NCBI GenBank assembly: GCA_946811185.2
Contig: OX328107.1
Location: forward strand, 27,611,587 to 27,675,586
Length of the DNA stretch: 64,000 nucleotides
Direction: 5' to 3'
Source: Hippopus hippopus
Taxonomy: Eukaryota; Mollusca; Bivalvia; Cardiida; Cardiidae
In this document: piece by piece, positions 10,545 to 22,300 of the stretch
Layout of the letters: each line of letters begins with the position of its first letter
Position numbering within the stretch: position 1 is the stretch's first letter
The notes under the pieces: generated by a model
What the model saw: only the letters and a program-made list of their open reading frames with translations
The model's database searches: none
Told to the model about the DNA's origin: nothing
Made by a program: the position numbers and the translations under genes

Positions 10545-11582
10545 ATGTTTACAAGGATAGTATATTTGTTTGTATCCGGTGCCACATCAACCATGACAAA
10601 TAACGTAACCTTGGAAACTCAGCTTCACGTGACAGAACGACAACTAATCATTATCAAGGTCATGTGCATTCTTACCACATGTCTTGGCACATTGGCGAAC
10701 AGCATCACAATATTCGCAATCTTGAAAGGACGACTTTATATAAATGCATCTTACATCTTTATTCTAAACTTAAGTATATGTAATTTTATTCATTGTACTA
10801 TTTTCCATCCTTTGTTGGCTGTGCAAGCTTATCATGGAATATGGACGCATAACACATCAATCTGTAATGCGTATTCGTTCGGACTATTTTCTAACCTTGG
10901 AACTGAAATGTGGGGATACATTCTGATCACAGTAAATAGATACATTTCTGTTGTTCAGTATCATAAATATACGGAGATATATGGGAACGCTAGAAATATT
11001 TGTTTGCAACTGTTGTTTTCATGGTTATTTTATCCAATAGTCTTTCTTCTTCCGCTAGTCGGCGCATGGGGTGAATACCAATACGCGCCACAGAAACTAG
11101 TATGTCACCCATTTGTCGGATACCACTGCGAGGGATTTTGTCTGTTTGTGTATGTTTGTGTTTTAACGACCACTGTTCCCGTCATTTTAGTTTCATATTC
11201 GGCAATTATATTCACATATATGAGAAGCCAGAAAAAAATAGGGATCGGGCGGGACAAATCTATAAACAGATCAATGACGTCAGATCGTGTGAAATCGGAT
11301 AGTGAACGACAACGTTCCTTTTCCGAGTTAAAGATGGCGTTCACAATTCTAGCAGTGATTCTTGTGTTTGGTTGTTTCCGACTACCATTTATACTGCTGT
11401 ACTTGTTTGACCCTTCCATGTCTAAGGTCGAACCAATAGTACACACAGTGCTAATCTATATTGGAGCAAATTCAAACTGGATCAACCCTATTATTTATGC
11501 ACTGACAAATAAACAAATTTTCGATTCCCTGAAAAAGTCTATTCCATCATGGAGAACAACTTTAGTAATACAGAAAGAATGA
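10545..11582 (+). CDS. Class A G-protein-coupled receptor, NRY type
   Basis: A 345-residue seven-helix plasma-membrane receptor in one coding exon. Landmarks include GTLANS in TM1 (N52), NLSICN in TM2, Cys107 before TM3 and Cys187 in the second outer loop (the usual disulfide pair), N131-R132-Y133 at the end of TM3, CFRLP at 277-281 in TM6, and NPIIY at 314-318 followed by helix 8. Asn20 is a possible glycosylation site. An in-frame TAA lies directly upstream of the start, and Met17 is an alternative start. NRY instead of DRY is typical of the Tre1/moody/GPR84-like and melatonin-like receptors, and I place it there by pattern only. Position 2.50 is Asn instead of Asp, and the TM6 Trp is Phe; both are unusual. 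The ligand is unknown. It is read intact to the stop and sits alone among repeats. Confidence 0.92.
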   Translation: MFTRIVYLFVSGATSTMTNNVTLETQLHVTERQLIIIKVMCILTTCLGTLANSITIFAILKGRLYINASYIFILNLSICNFIHCTIFHPLLAVQAYHGIWTHNTSICNAYSFGLFSNLGTEMWGYILITVNRYISVVQYHKYTEIYGNARNICLQLLFSWLFYPIVFLLPLVGAWGEYQYAPQKLVCHPFVGYHCEGFCLFVYVCVLTTTVPVILVSYSAIIFTYMRSQKKIGIGRDKSINRSMTSDRVKSDSERQRSFSELKMAFTILAVILVFGCFRLPFILLYLFDPSMSKVEPIVHTVLIYIGANSNWINPIIYALTNKQIFDSLKKSIPSWRTTLVIQKE

Positions 11583-11786
11583 AGAATAAAAAGAACCAGC
11601 TGCTTTTCCTTATTGTGAGACCCCCATACTGTACTAGACTGCGAAAAGGCACGTTCGTGAATACCCAGAAACTTCTGCTCCATAGATCAAACAACTTTTT
11701 CGTATCTTTTTGCCCTTTTTGCTATAGGTTAGGAACAAAACAGCTGGTATGGCAATCATAAAGATTATTAAAACAGTAAGAGTATT

Positions 11787-11792
11787 AATAAA
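11787..11792 (+). promoter_or_regulatory. Candidate poly(A) signal for the GPCR gene
   Basis: AATAAA lies about 205 bases after the GPCR stop codon. Others lie at 11585 (probably too close to the stop) and 11848. Confidence 0.4.
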
Positions 11793-11875
11793 GAGAGTAC
11801 TGACCTTTCCACAGGCGTTGCCATTAGGGTGATGTTCTACATTCTAAAATAAAAACAAAGTTATGTACTCAGTAC

Positions 11876-12108
11876 TTAACTCTTTACCAGACGACAATAT
11901 TTTAGACAGGTCCAAATTCAAAGAATTTGCAGACGACAAATCAAATGTGGTTCAAATGATAAAATAATAATAGTTGTCTCTAATAGTTTGGAAAACATTG
12001 TGGAAAAAGCTGGTTTCCAGCATTTTCTCCTTTTACAGCAATGTTTTCACAAATCTAATCTAATTTCACAGGATCTTTAAAACTCGAGATTGTGAGATAA
12101 TGGGTTAA
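11876..12108 (-). repeat. Family A MITE, complete
   Basis: It is bounded by TTAACTCTTTACCAGACGAC and 'attgtgagataatgggttaa', with a shortened hairpin ('ctggtttccagcattttctc'). Confidence 0.75.
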
Positions 12109-12313
12109 CTTATGACATCCAGCAGACGAAATTTTTCCTCTTGCAAGTGTCTTTTTTTTTTTTGAAAACATTGTTGCAGGACGACAAATTGCTCGTACAG
12201 AGCAATTTCTTCATACGAACAGAGAGACAGAGAGAAATACAGACAGGCAGACATACAAACAGACAGAATTAATGCTGAACAACATTGATGTTTGCGTTTG
12301 GTTTTTTTTTTTT

Positions 12314-13188
12314 AGCTTTTCTTAAGGTAAGCTTTTGTGATCGTGCCGTGTCCGGCGTCAGTCGTCCGGCGTCCGTCGTCCGTCGTGCGGTCTTCAACAT
12401 TTACCTTGTGTGCACTCTAGAGGCCACATTTTCAATCAGTGTACTCATGAAACTTGGTCAGAATGCTTGTCTTGATATCTCAGACCAGTTTGAAATTGAG
12501 TCATGTTGGGCCAAAAATTAGGTCACGGGACAAATCTTAGAAAAACCTTGTGTTCACTATAGAGGCCACATTTTGAGCCTGTTACTCATGAAGCATAATC
12601 AGAATGTTTTTCTTGATGATATCTTGGACAAGGGTTAAATTTGGTCATGTCGAGTCAAAAAGTAGGTCACAGGGTCAAATCTTAGAAAAACCTTGTGTGC
12701 ATCGTAGAGACCACATTTTCAGCCTTATAATCATGAAGCTTTGTCAGAAATTTTGTCTTGACGATATCTTGGATAAGTTTGACATTTGGTCATGTGGTGT
12801 ATAAAAGTAGGTCACCGAGCAAAGTCTTCGTAAAACATTGTGTGCACGCTAAAGGACACATTTTCAGCCTGGCATTCATGAAACTTGGTCAGAAAATTTG
12901 TCTAAATGATATCTCAAACGAATTCATAATTAGGTCACTGGGCCACATATTTGAAAAGCCTTGTGTACCGTCTTGAGGCCACATTTTCAGCCTGATACTC
13001 ATGAAGATTGGTCAGAATTTTCTTCTTGATGATATCTCTGACAAGTTCAAAAGTTGGTCAAGTTGGTCAAAAAGTAGGTCACTTACACTAATGTGTTTTT
13101 CATCATTAAAACCAGGATCTCTTCAGCTTTATCAACCGTAGATGACTTAACTCAGGTGAGCGCTTTAGGGCCAGTGGCCTTCTTGTGT
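12314..13188 (+). mobile_element. Element E copy with 145-bp-type internal repeats
   Basis: The head 'gcttttgtgatcgtgccgtg' is followed by (tccgtcg)-rich sequence. Five or six diverged units then carry 'gaggccacattttcag' and 'cttagaaaaaccttgtgt'. The tail is 'ctcaggtgagcgctttaggg'. It is the most diverged of three copies, and its left terminal repeat is damaged. It is non-coding, and I do not know what mobilises it. Confidence 0.7.
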
Positions 13189-13384
13189 ACTTAAAGATAC
13201 ATTCTTACAGCCAGAGCGGGAAAAAAAATGTAAAAATTTTATAGACTGTAGAATGATTCAAAATTTACACAGCTGTGTACACATATATGAATTACCGATA
13301 TAAACTGTTTAAAGGATAAATACATATATCGCAAATCTTTGAATTAAAACCGAAACATCACAACATTGATTTCTGTGATGGCTA

Positions 13385-13528
13385 AAAGAAAATGAAATGC
13401 ATTTTCTATCGGTCATAATCTGTGCAACCTTGCAACCGTCAGGGGCAACATTTGGCATAAAGATATAAGATTGACTACCGACAGAGTTTGATAAAATAAA
13501 GATCAAAAGAATTAAAAATTGGCTGGAA
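13385..13528 (+). repeat. Dispersed repeat shared with the window's end
   Basis: 'gaaatgcattttctatcg' through 'gcaaccttgcaaccgtcagg' and 'ggcataaagatataag' recur at 63872-64000 in the same order. The unit is at least 125 bp and its ends are not defined here. Confidence 0.7.
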
Positions 13529-13774
13529 ACGAGTATAGATGTACATGTATATTTAACTTCAATTCGAGTTTATTGTCCCCATTTGACAGACCGTTTTCAA
13601 GTGTGTCTGCAGCAGTTTTGGTTTCATGAGGTAATGAGTTAAAATCTATCAAGATGGTTTGACTGATTTTTCGCTTATTTTCCCGGAAGACGCCAGTTTT
13701 GTTACAGGATACAGGACAAAACCCATCTTAAGATACATCTGGTTCTTTAACGTGCTCGGTGTATAAATTACTTT

Positions 13775-14018
13775 CACACGGTACCTCGGTTTAACGTCTC
13801 ATCCGAAAAACAACTAATAATTTCGGATGGCGAACCGTGGGGCTCGAACCACGGTGTATAAAGCACCGTCAAAAGGTACCTCAGTTTAACGTCTCATCCG
13901 AAAGACAATGGCTAGTTTTAGATGGCCAACCGTGGGGCTCGAACCCACACCCTCAAGTGACCCAAGACTTGACGTTTACGAGTCCTACTCTCTACCACTT
14001 GAGTTATTCGGGCTGGTC
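13775..14018 (-). mobile_element. tRNA-derived SINE with partial tandem duplication
   Basis: On the minus strand 'aataactcaagtggtagaga' (box A-like) and 'gtgggttcgagccccacgg' (box B) outline a tRNA with a long variable arm. The body 'ggtttaacgtctcatccgaa' occurs twice (near 13790 and 13886), so the tail has been duplicated. Confidence 0.7.
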
Positions 14019-14065
14019 AATTTGAAGATGGATTGAATGGTAAATGGAAAATACAAATAAGACAG

Positions 14066-14300
14066 TTAACCCTGTACCAAACAGTCCTTGGTTTTTAAGG
14101 CCCCGAGGAAAAAATGGCCCTTGAAAACATTGACGGAAATGGAGAATATGCTGATTATGCAACTTTTTCTCCTTTTACCTACAACGTTTTCAATATTTTT
14201 CAAGGCATACCCCATTATTTGAGCCAGACTTAATGTTTCGTATAGAAATGCTTTGAATATGGACAAGTCTAAAATGTTGTCGCCAGGTAAAGTGTAGCCT
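14066..14300 (+). repeat. Family A MITE, diverged
   Basis: It starts TTAACCCTGTACCAAACAGT and ends 'tgtcgccaggtaaagtgt'. The hairpin is imperfect. Confidence 0.65.
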
Positions 14301-14730
14301 GGCATTCAGGCCCTGCATTTAAGTCATTCTAATAAACAAGATACACAACTACATCAAACTCACAGAAGTATGTGTTGTTATTTGCCCTTCTTCTGAAATA
14401 CAGGCGTCAGACATTCAGAACATTGAGAACACAGAGTATTTGTTTTGCAGTTTTACTTGATGATTTCGTTTTAATGAAAATGTTCTATTTAACGGACTGA
14501 TACCAGTCTAGGAAAAGTGTTAATGCTGGACAAAAGGAACACGAAATTAACCAAAAGAAATAGTTCTGATCACTAGTGTATTGAATTTTGTTTTGACGTG
14601 CAGATGCAGGCCTCGGGCTTCAACATAAACCATCAAAGCATTAAACAAATGAAATGCGCTTTCAATCAGAAAAAGAGACTAAATTATCTCAATTTGAAAC
14701 TGCTTTTGCCAGAAATTAAAAAAAGAAAAT
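14301..14730. other. Gene-free stretch, nothing recognised
   Basis: AT-rich sequence with no exon-like pattern or repeat match that I can see. Confidence 0.4.
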
Positions 14731-14734
14731 AGCG

Positions 14735-14820
14735 GACATTCCAGATCGAAGATCAGACTGCACGTTCTGTGCAGTTAGATCTTGACCTACATTGTCTGCA
14801 AAATGCAATCACAGACCGAG
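14735..14820 (+). repeat. Family B MITE core fragment
   Basis: Only the hairpin is left: 'gatcagactgcacgttctgt' with 'gcagttagatcttgacctac'. Confidence 0.55.
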
Positions 14821-14915
14821 TGGATTGTTTCCCGATATAAGGGAAACAACCAATGAAAAAGTAATTCCAATTTAGAGTTATTTCCCTTTGACTTATATTT
14901 TCCTGAAATTTCTAA

Positions 14916-15127
14916 TTAACTCTTACGCTGCTATGCGCGACTCACTGACCTTTTGCGGACAGTGTAGATCATGATCAGACTGCACAGAATGTGCAGTCTG
15001 ATCATGGATCTACACTGCCCGATAAGGAGAAATTATTCCCGAAAACATAACTTTGAAATAACAATATTTGGGTTTTTACTATCAAATTGAAAATTTCAGC
15101 TTAGTTATTCGGCAGGATAAGGGTTAA
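14916..15127 (+). repeat. Family B MITE, complete (212 bp)
   Basis: It runs from TTAACTCTTACGCTGCTATG to 'gcaggataagggttaa', with TTAA at both ends. The hairpin joins 'gatcatgatcagactgcaca' to 'tgcagtctgatcatggatct'. This is a good reference copy of the family. Confidence 0.85.
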
Positions 15128-15334
15128 AATATATTTCATTGGCATCTTTATACGAATCTTACAATATTCGTAAATTACACGAGAAGAAATACAAGTCGGG
15201 CAAAGGATGTGACCAGAAGTTAGAGCAACGCAGATTAGGTTATTCCCTTTGATTATTCTACAAACAGACTTAAATCTCAAGTCCAGTGATTATAAAATAT
15301 AAAAAATGAATCATGCTGTGTGAAAAAGGAGTTT

Positions 15335-15575
15335 GCCTTTATCCTGCTAAATAAGTGAAATGAAATCTTTAAGCCGATAGTAAAAGCCTAAATTTTGCTA
15401 TTTCTAAGTCTTTTGTTTGGTTTTTTTTTTTTTTTTTTTGCGGGGGGGGGGGGGACAACATGTCCTTATCGAACAGTGTAGATCAAAGATCAGACTGCAC
15501 AGAACGTGCAGTCTGATCTTTGATCTACATTGTCCGCAAAAGGTCAGTAGTCGCGCTCAGCAGCCTAAGGATTAA
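15335..15575 (-). repeat. Family B MITE, inverted, with poly-T/poly-G insert
   Basis: It starts 'cctttatcctgctaaataag' and ends 'agcagcctaaggattaa'. A run of T and then G (15421-15455) interrupts the arm. The hairpin around 'cagaacgtgcagtctgatct' is intact. Confidence 0.75.
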
Positions 15576-15582
15576 TGCAATG

Positions 15583-15793
15583 ACTCATGCTAGCCTGCTC
15601 AGTCTACGCAGGCTGATCTGGGGCAAACCGTTTTGCTATTGGTAAACTTGTGCATATTGAAGACCATTCTACCTCATTCTTCCTCACAGTTCAGTCGTTT
15701 TTTAGGTAAAATGGGTCTGTCCCATGAAACAACTAGCTTCGTGTTACGCATTACGAAAATGCGTAGTAAAGCCCCTTTTTTCTAAGCATGACT
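15583..15793. repeat. Family C1 palindromic element
   Basis: Outer 'gactcatgctagcctgctca' and 'tctaagcatgactc' face each other across the core 'ctacgcaggctgatctgggg'. It abuts the family B copy. Confidence 0.55.
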
Positions 15794-16084
15794 CAAAAAC
15801 ATCTCCGATCTTTCCTCACAAAAGAAAAAAGAATTCTGTTCTTGCGATGAATTATTAGATTTTTGTTCTTTGAATTTTATTTTGTAGGAGATCTAGTCAT
15901 TTTTCGCTCCATCCATAAAAAAAAAAAAAAAAATTCAGAAATGAAACAAGTCTTTATGAGGAAATACGTTTAAGCGGTGAAAAATATGTTTAAAAAAAAA
16001 TGATCTAGATCTAGATTTATTTTTACATGAAGATCAATAAGTCACACGTCACACAAAGATCTTCTTTTTTCTTTTACTTGTTTG

Positions 16085-16340
16085 TATTGGAGTTTAACGC
16101 CGTTTTAATAGCAGCTTAGGTCATATCACGGCCGCCAGTTCACCCATGTACGCAATTGTGTCTCACACTAGAAGGCTACTGACACAGCTTTCTTTCCAAG
16201 ACTCTGACTATTTTTTTTTAACAGCGGTGAGAAGCGAAAAATCACTGGCAAGAATTTTTTTTCGTAAGCGGGTATCGAACTCCGCAACCACCAGGTTACG
16301 AGTGAACCACGCTAACCAGTGAGCTAATCGGACGGGCCAA
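16085..16340 (-). mobile_element. tRNA-derived SINE
   Basis: The body 'gagtttaacgccgttttaat' and 'catatcacggccgccagttc' matches the copies at 8.8 and 24.7 kb. On the minus strand the head reads 'gattagctcactggttagcg' (box A) and 'gagttcgatacccgct' (box B). Confidence 0.75.
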
Positions 16341-16344
16341 AGAT

Positions 16345-17195
16345 CTATCTGTAGCACACATTCGAAACTTCCTGAAACACTCTTATCTTATTGCCCCTCA
16401 TGAAAATCATTATAAAGCTCTGTAACGAATCACATAGTTCTTAAAGACTTAGCCTAAATAGTGGGTTCGTATCATGTCGATGCTCTCTTATCAGTCACGT
16501 GCTTTGATCTAAACAACAGTTACCTAACTTGATGAACACAGGAAATGATGACGTCAAATCTGCAGACGAATCCAGATGGAACGCGCAAGCAGCATCACAT
16601 ATGAAGCACGTAAACAGGAGACTGACAGCTGTTTTCAGCATAATGGTACTTCCTGATTATAAGCAGTCTTTGTAGTAAAAAAAAAACTGTCGCTTTACTT
16701 AAGGTGTCACCCCGCTGTTTACTTTATTGAAACATTCATATTCTCCCTCCCAGTCGGCACAGTTTCTTAAAACTGAAACTGAATTCAAGAAAGTTTTAGA
16801 TCTATTCCATTTATTGATAAAGAGATCAAATCCACATGGCGTTGATCATAAGTTTTAGAATTACGCTAAATGCATAGGCTTACATGTCCAGAAAAAAAAA
16901 GTATAAATAGATCTATGCCTATTTCAACAGTATTTCAGTAAAGTCACCGGTCGGCCTTTTGCAGGGTTGCATCTAAAGTGCAGGATTGCCGAAATCCCGC
17001 ATCAAAATCTTAAATCCTGCGAAAACAAAATTTGTTTGCATAGTCCACCAAATCCTGCACTAAAACAAAATAAACCGCAAAAAATGGAAAGATCGTGCAA
17101 ATCACAATGGGGGGGGGGGGGGGGAGGAAGAGAGAGAGAGTGAGAGCGAGAAAAAAAAATTTTTGGTGGAGTAAAATGTAACAAAATTTTCTCCA
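16345..17195. other. Gene-free stretch with CRE and E-box motifs
   Basis: No exon was recognised. A palindromic CACGTG lies at 16496-16501 and a full TGACGTCA at 16549-16556, in a stretch richer in CpG than its surroundings. A poly-G and GA run lies at 17109-17145. It could hold a distal promoter or a 5' non-coding exon of the gene starting at 18.7 kb, which is a guess. Confidence 0.3.
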
Positions 17196-17199
17196 TGTT

Positions 17200-18602
17200 A
17201 GAGCAACGTCAGGTAATTCCAACAGTCATTTAAATTGGACAGTCTAGTTTATTATTTACAAAATATGGCACATGAATCAATATATTAACATACTGCTAAC
17301 GTAAACAATACACCATGAACATAAGTGATGTCACATAATCGTCAGTGTCTTACATGCTCTCTTCCCTTTACCCCATGCATTTGTTAAAGAAGAGAACCTT
17401 CATTTTCTTCACTTGAAAAAATTCCGTTACAGATATTGGTAAGAGAGCGGATCCAATCAAAGGTATGAAAAAAGAAATTTCCGAACTGGTTTTGGTCATG
17501 TTTATTTTAAGTGAAAGTAAGAAAAGGGTATATTTTAATGTTTCTCAGAAATAAAACGTCTCCATTTTTTATTTTACCTTCAGATAGGGTGTCAAATTTA
17601 CCCGACAAAATATTGCAACATCGAATAAATACGACACATTAAAAGCACATCAATCAGTAACGGTGAATTGTCTTTTGAGATGAAGATGTAGATCTAATGC
17701 ATCTAATGTAAGTTTTTCGAAAGAAATGGGAAACATTCTTGAAGTCTTTTTTTCTAAATGTTTCCTAAATCATCTAGTTAAAAATTGTGTTGAAGGGTAT
17801 CAGGACAGTTCCCTGACAAGATAGTTCCCTGACACAAATTTTCGGAAAAGTTCCACGACAAATTTGAAGATAGATCTAGTTCCCAGACAATAAGTCTTTT
17901 TTCCACATGTATCTGTTATAGCCTGTGTACCATTGGGGTACTCGTAGTGCAAACTGATATTGTTTGGTATTTGGCGACGAAAGATTGTCAAACTATCCCA
18001 TCAAACAAGCTGAGTTAAAGAAATTTATTGCATTTCACACGAAAATCATTACAAATTACAGACAATCTTACGATGACCAAATGCACCTGTCAATCACAGA
18101 TACAAGCGTTTCAATAAAAAACAAAACACATTTATACATAAAATCCTTTATTAAGTAGCCTTACCCATGTCATTTGACACAGAACAAAGGTGTCGGGGGA
18201 ACTGTCTCAAAAACTCCTGTCGGGAAACTGTCTTGTTGGGGAACTGTCTTACAAGTTCCCGGTTGAATAGTTAACGAGCTAATTATTACTGGCATGTAAA
18301 GACAAACTGATCGAAATTATAGTTTACGGATGTGCAAAAACTATTTTATAAATTGTTTTTTTCTGTAATTTTCTAAGGGTGTCGAAATTAGGTGAAGTGT
18401 AATGAATTTACCCGACAGCACCTCACGTGGTAAATAGGAAAGAAGAGACGACAGTGATATTCATATTCTCGTCGCGTTTTTTGCAAATGAAATTGATACA
18501 ACTAGACTTCCGTTTTAATGTATGTTTATTCTATGAAATCTTCTCCTTGGCGTGTGTTAACGGTTTTCCTCCAAAGGTGTCGAATATACCTGACGTTGCT
18601 CT
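17200..18602. mobile_element. Possible TIR element of about 1.4 kb
   Basis: AGAGCAACGTCAGGTA at 17200-17215 is the exact reverse complement of TACCTGACGTTGCTCT at 18587-18602. Related sub-terminal motifs ('gggtgtcaaatttacccgac', 'gaatttacccgacagcac') recur inside. No transposase was recognised and I could not fix target-site duplications. Confidence 0.4.
17795..18262. repeat. Long inverted repeat around 'gttccctgacaag' motifs
   Basis: 'ggacagttccctgacaagat' on the left is mirrored by 'cttgttggggaactgtctta' and 'gtcgggaaactgtcttg' on the right. It lies inside the possible TIR element at 17.2-18.6 kb. Confidence 0.5.
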
Positions 18603-18692
18603 ATTTCTTTTTTTACTATCTCAAAATTCAGCTAGCTGGATTCTTTTCACATGTATGTGACCTTTTACAATGTAATTGTTGCTTTAGATAAA

Positions 18693-19300
18693 ATGGATGC
18701 ATCCAAAGAAGAGGGCTCAGTATGTTGCAATGTCATAAACATTGTAGAAGATGAAGACTACTTGTCAAAATTGTGCAGTGAACCAGATAATGATAAAGTG
18801 CAGAAACATGTTGATCATGTTGATGTTGAATCATGTCAAACACCATCTAAAATACCAAAGCAGACTGACAAATTTGAAAGTTCACTAGAACAACAGGTTT
18901 TCAACCAGAATATGCTGTCAACATCATCACCCAAACCTTCACCCAGAGCTTGCCTGAGAGAAAAGACATCCAGCATTTCATCACTGAAGGATAAAGATTC
19001 AAATGATGAAGCTGAACATTCAACAAATAACACTGAAGAGACTCTTGAAAACCAATCAAAGGAGGCTGAGGAAATTGTAAAAAAGCTCTGTAAGAATGGT
19101 AAAATAATGCAATTCCAAGAGGGAGAAGATTACATTAAGGTAATTGTTTATGAAGATTCTCAGGAATCAAATGATTTAGAAGATACTTTGTCTGTTGAAG
19201 AGCTAGAAAACACTGCTGAAGGGAATGATGCAAAAGAAACAGAACCTCGTCAAACAAAAAATCTACTGCAATGTCTGACAGAAAACTCAGCCATAAGCAG
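18693..19300 (+). CDS. bHLH gene, coding exon 1
   Basis: It encodes 202 residues plus two bases, starting MDASKEEGSV. It ends at 'ataagcag' before donor GTAAAC. It is rich in Glu, Asp and Ser with no known domain. Confidence 0.8.
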
Positions 19301-22300
19301 GTAAACACATTTAAAGTTAGTCATGACTACATTTTCTCTGTCCTTGCTTTTGTATTTTACATATTTAGTTATATAAACTTAAGCCTTGCATTTTAAATCA
19401 AAGATACTTAAAAGAAAAACAAATTTTGCTCTGCAATCACCTGGTATGTACTTGATTGAAACATGCTTGCTCTGTCTTTGTCGTGCTTATAATTTTTATC
19501 AGAGATGTGTTACCAAAAAGGTTGTGATATATTTTAACTTATCTGGTTTTTTAGCTCACCTGAGCACGAAGTGTTCATGGTGAGCTTTTGTGATCGTGCT
19601 GTGTCCGGCGTCCGTCATGCGCCATTTGTTGTGCATCGTCAACTTTTTCTGTATGCTGTAGAGGCCACATTTTCAGTCCAATACTCATGAAACTTGGTCA
19701 AAATGTTTGTCTTGATAATATCTCAGACGAGTTCAAAAATGGGTCAGGTTGGGTCAAAAACTAGGTCACTAGGTCAAATCTTAGAAAAACCTTGTGTACA
19801 CACTAGAGGCCACATTTTCAGTCGAATGATCTTGAAAGTTGTTCTGAATGTTTGTCTGGATGATATCTCAGACGAGTTCGAAAATGGGTCAGGTAGGATA
19901 AAAAACTAGGTCACTAGGTCAAATTTTAGAAAAACCTTGTGTACGCTCTAGAGGCCACATTTTCAGTCCAATACTCTTGAAACTTTGTTAGAATGTTTGT
20001 CATGATGATATCTCAGACGAGTTTGAAAATGGGTCAGGTTGGGTCAAAAACTAGGTCACTAGGTCAAATCTTAGAAAAACCTTGTGTACATTCTAGAGGC
20101 CACATTTTCAGTCGAATGCTCTTGAAAGTTGTTCTGAATGTTTGTCTGGATGATATCTCAGATGAGTTCGAAAATGGGTCAGGTAGGGTCAAAAACTAGG
20201 TCACTAGGTCAAATTTTAGAAAAACCTTGTGTACACCCAAGAGGCCACATTTTCAGTCCAATACTCTTGAAACTTTGTCAGAATGTTTGTCATGATGATA
20301 TCTCAGACGAGTTTGAAAATGGATCAGGTTGGGTCAAAAACTAGGTCACTAGGTCAAATTTTAGGAAAACCTTGTGTACACTCTAGAGGCTACATTTTCA
20401 GTCCAATGCTCCTGAAAGATGGTCAGAATGTTTGTCCTGATGATATCTTGAAATTTGGTCAGAATGTTTGTCTTGGTAATGTATTAGACTAGTATGAAAA
20501 TGGGTCATGTTAGATAAAAAACTAGGTTACTAGGTCAAGTCTCAGAAAAAACCTTCTGTACACCCTATAGGCCACATTTTTTTTCAAATACTCATGAAAG
20601 GTGGTCAGAATGTTTGTCTGGATAATTTCTACATGTTTGAAAATAGGCAATATTGAGCTTAAAAGTAGGCCACTGAGAAAAATTCTAGAAAAAGCTTGTG
20701 TACACTCTAGAGGCCATGTTTGTAAGTCCAATACTAATGAGTGTTTGTCAGAATGTTTGTCTTAATATCTCGGAAGAGATTGGAAATGGGTCATATTTGA
20801 TCAAAAGGCTCAGGTGAGCAACTTCAGGGCCTTCATGGCCCTCTTGTTTTTCCCAGTTTTAGAATGGAATATCGCAACAGGTACCACAAATTGTAAAACT
20901 CTAAACTTGATACTGCTGATTAGAACTCATATAACAGAACCATCCATTGATGATTTATGTTGCCTTTTTTTTTTTATTTGAAATGAATATCGCAAAGCTT
21001 TCCTATTTTGCCAGACAACAAAATTCTAGGCTAGTCCATATTGAAAATATTCGAAAAAATTGCAAATTGTAAGTGGCTCATGTAATGGACTTCATTTTTG
21101 AAACAATAGATAAAGGAAATGGTGGTTACTAACTTTCCTTTTCCAACCATGTTTTCAAAGGCCTTCTTAATTAGTGTTGGTCAAAGAATTGTTTGATAGA
21201 GCCTGTAGTCACATTTAGCAAGCTTTAGAATACAGAGTCCATTAAAATGTATAGGCAAACATGACACAATATATTATAAGCAAACATGAGGCAAACCTTT
21301 TACACTTATTATATCCATATTTTTGAAAGTGTATGCTTTATAGTAAATTCTGTGAAGAACCTTTTTTTAAGGAAGCCCAATTTTACTTATGCATCTAAAC
21401 AACAGATTGGTAAATCTTACTTTGGTTTTCCTTGTACCCCTTTCCTACCCAGAGTTTTTGTACAAATGTGGCATCTACTTTTCCCATAATGTTTTCTATC
21501 CTGCCAGTTACAAATCCCATCATTTGAGCCACATTTAACCAGTGGTTTACGAATGCTTTCATTATGAACATGTCTAAAATTTTGTCACATGGTGAAGAAT
21601 TTCAATGCACATGCTCATGTAGTTTCTTAAAATGCAGTGACTGAAATTGTAAATGGAATTCTAAATGATCACCTAATAAATCTATAGTTATCTACTTTTG
21701 CAGATAATAAAATATATACTAATTTCTGATAGCTAGATAAGGAAGAATTAACTATGATTTTATTTTTCCTCTTCAAGCAGACTAGATGGTCTATGTAGCA
21801 CTCCGTTGCAACCTTTTCCAGTTAGTGGACATACTTCAGTTGGAAAGCCACTTAAGTTTGCCCCTGTTGCCCATCAATCTTTCCCTGCTACATACTCTAT
21901 TAGTAGCTCTGGAGAATTGCTGCAGACAAATAACTTTCTAAGCAACTGCAGCAGTGGGGTATGTAAATGTAGTTATTCTACATAATTTGACAGTTCTGAA
22001 AAATTATTCTATTAGGTTAACCCTTTTGGTTTACCTGAACACCTGTCTGGTTGTTAACTAGTGCTAAAAAATCTTCAAACTTCCTGTTATAAACTGCTTG
22101 ACCCAATTAAACTTTTATGCATGCAGTTTCCGCAGGACAGAATAGTTTTTTTAATTGATTTCTAAAGGGCATATTACCAAGACTGCCAATGTGACTGTAT
22201 TAAGCAAAGGCCAGAAAAAAGAGAAACTCTCTCCAACTCTGAAGTATGATGGCACTGAAACTTGGCATGAAATCTGTAAAGCTTGTTCAAGTGATGTCTG

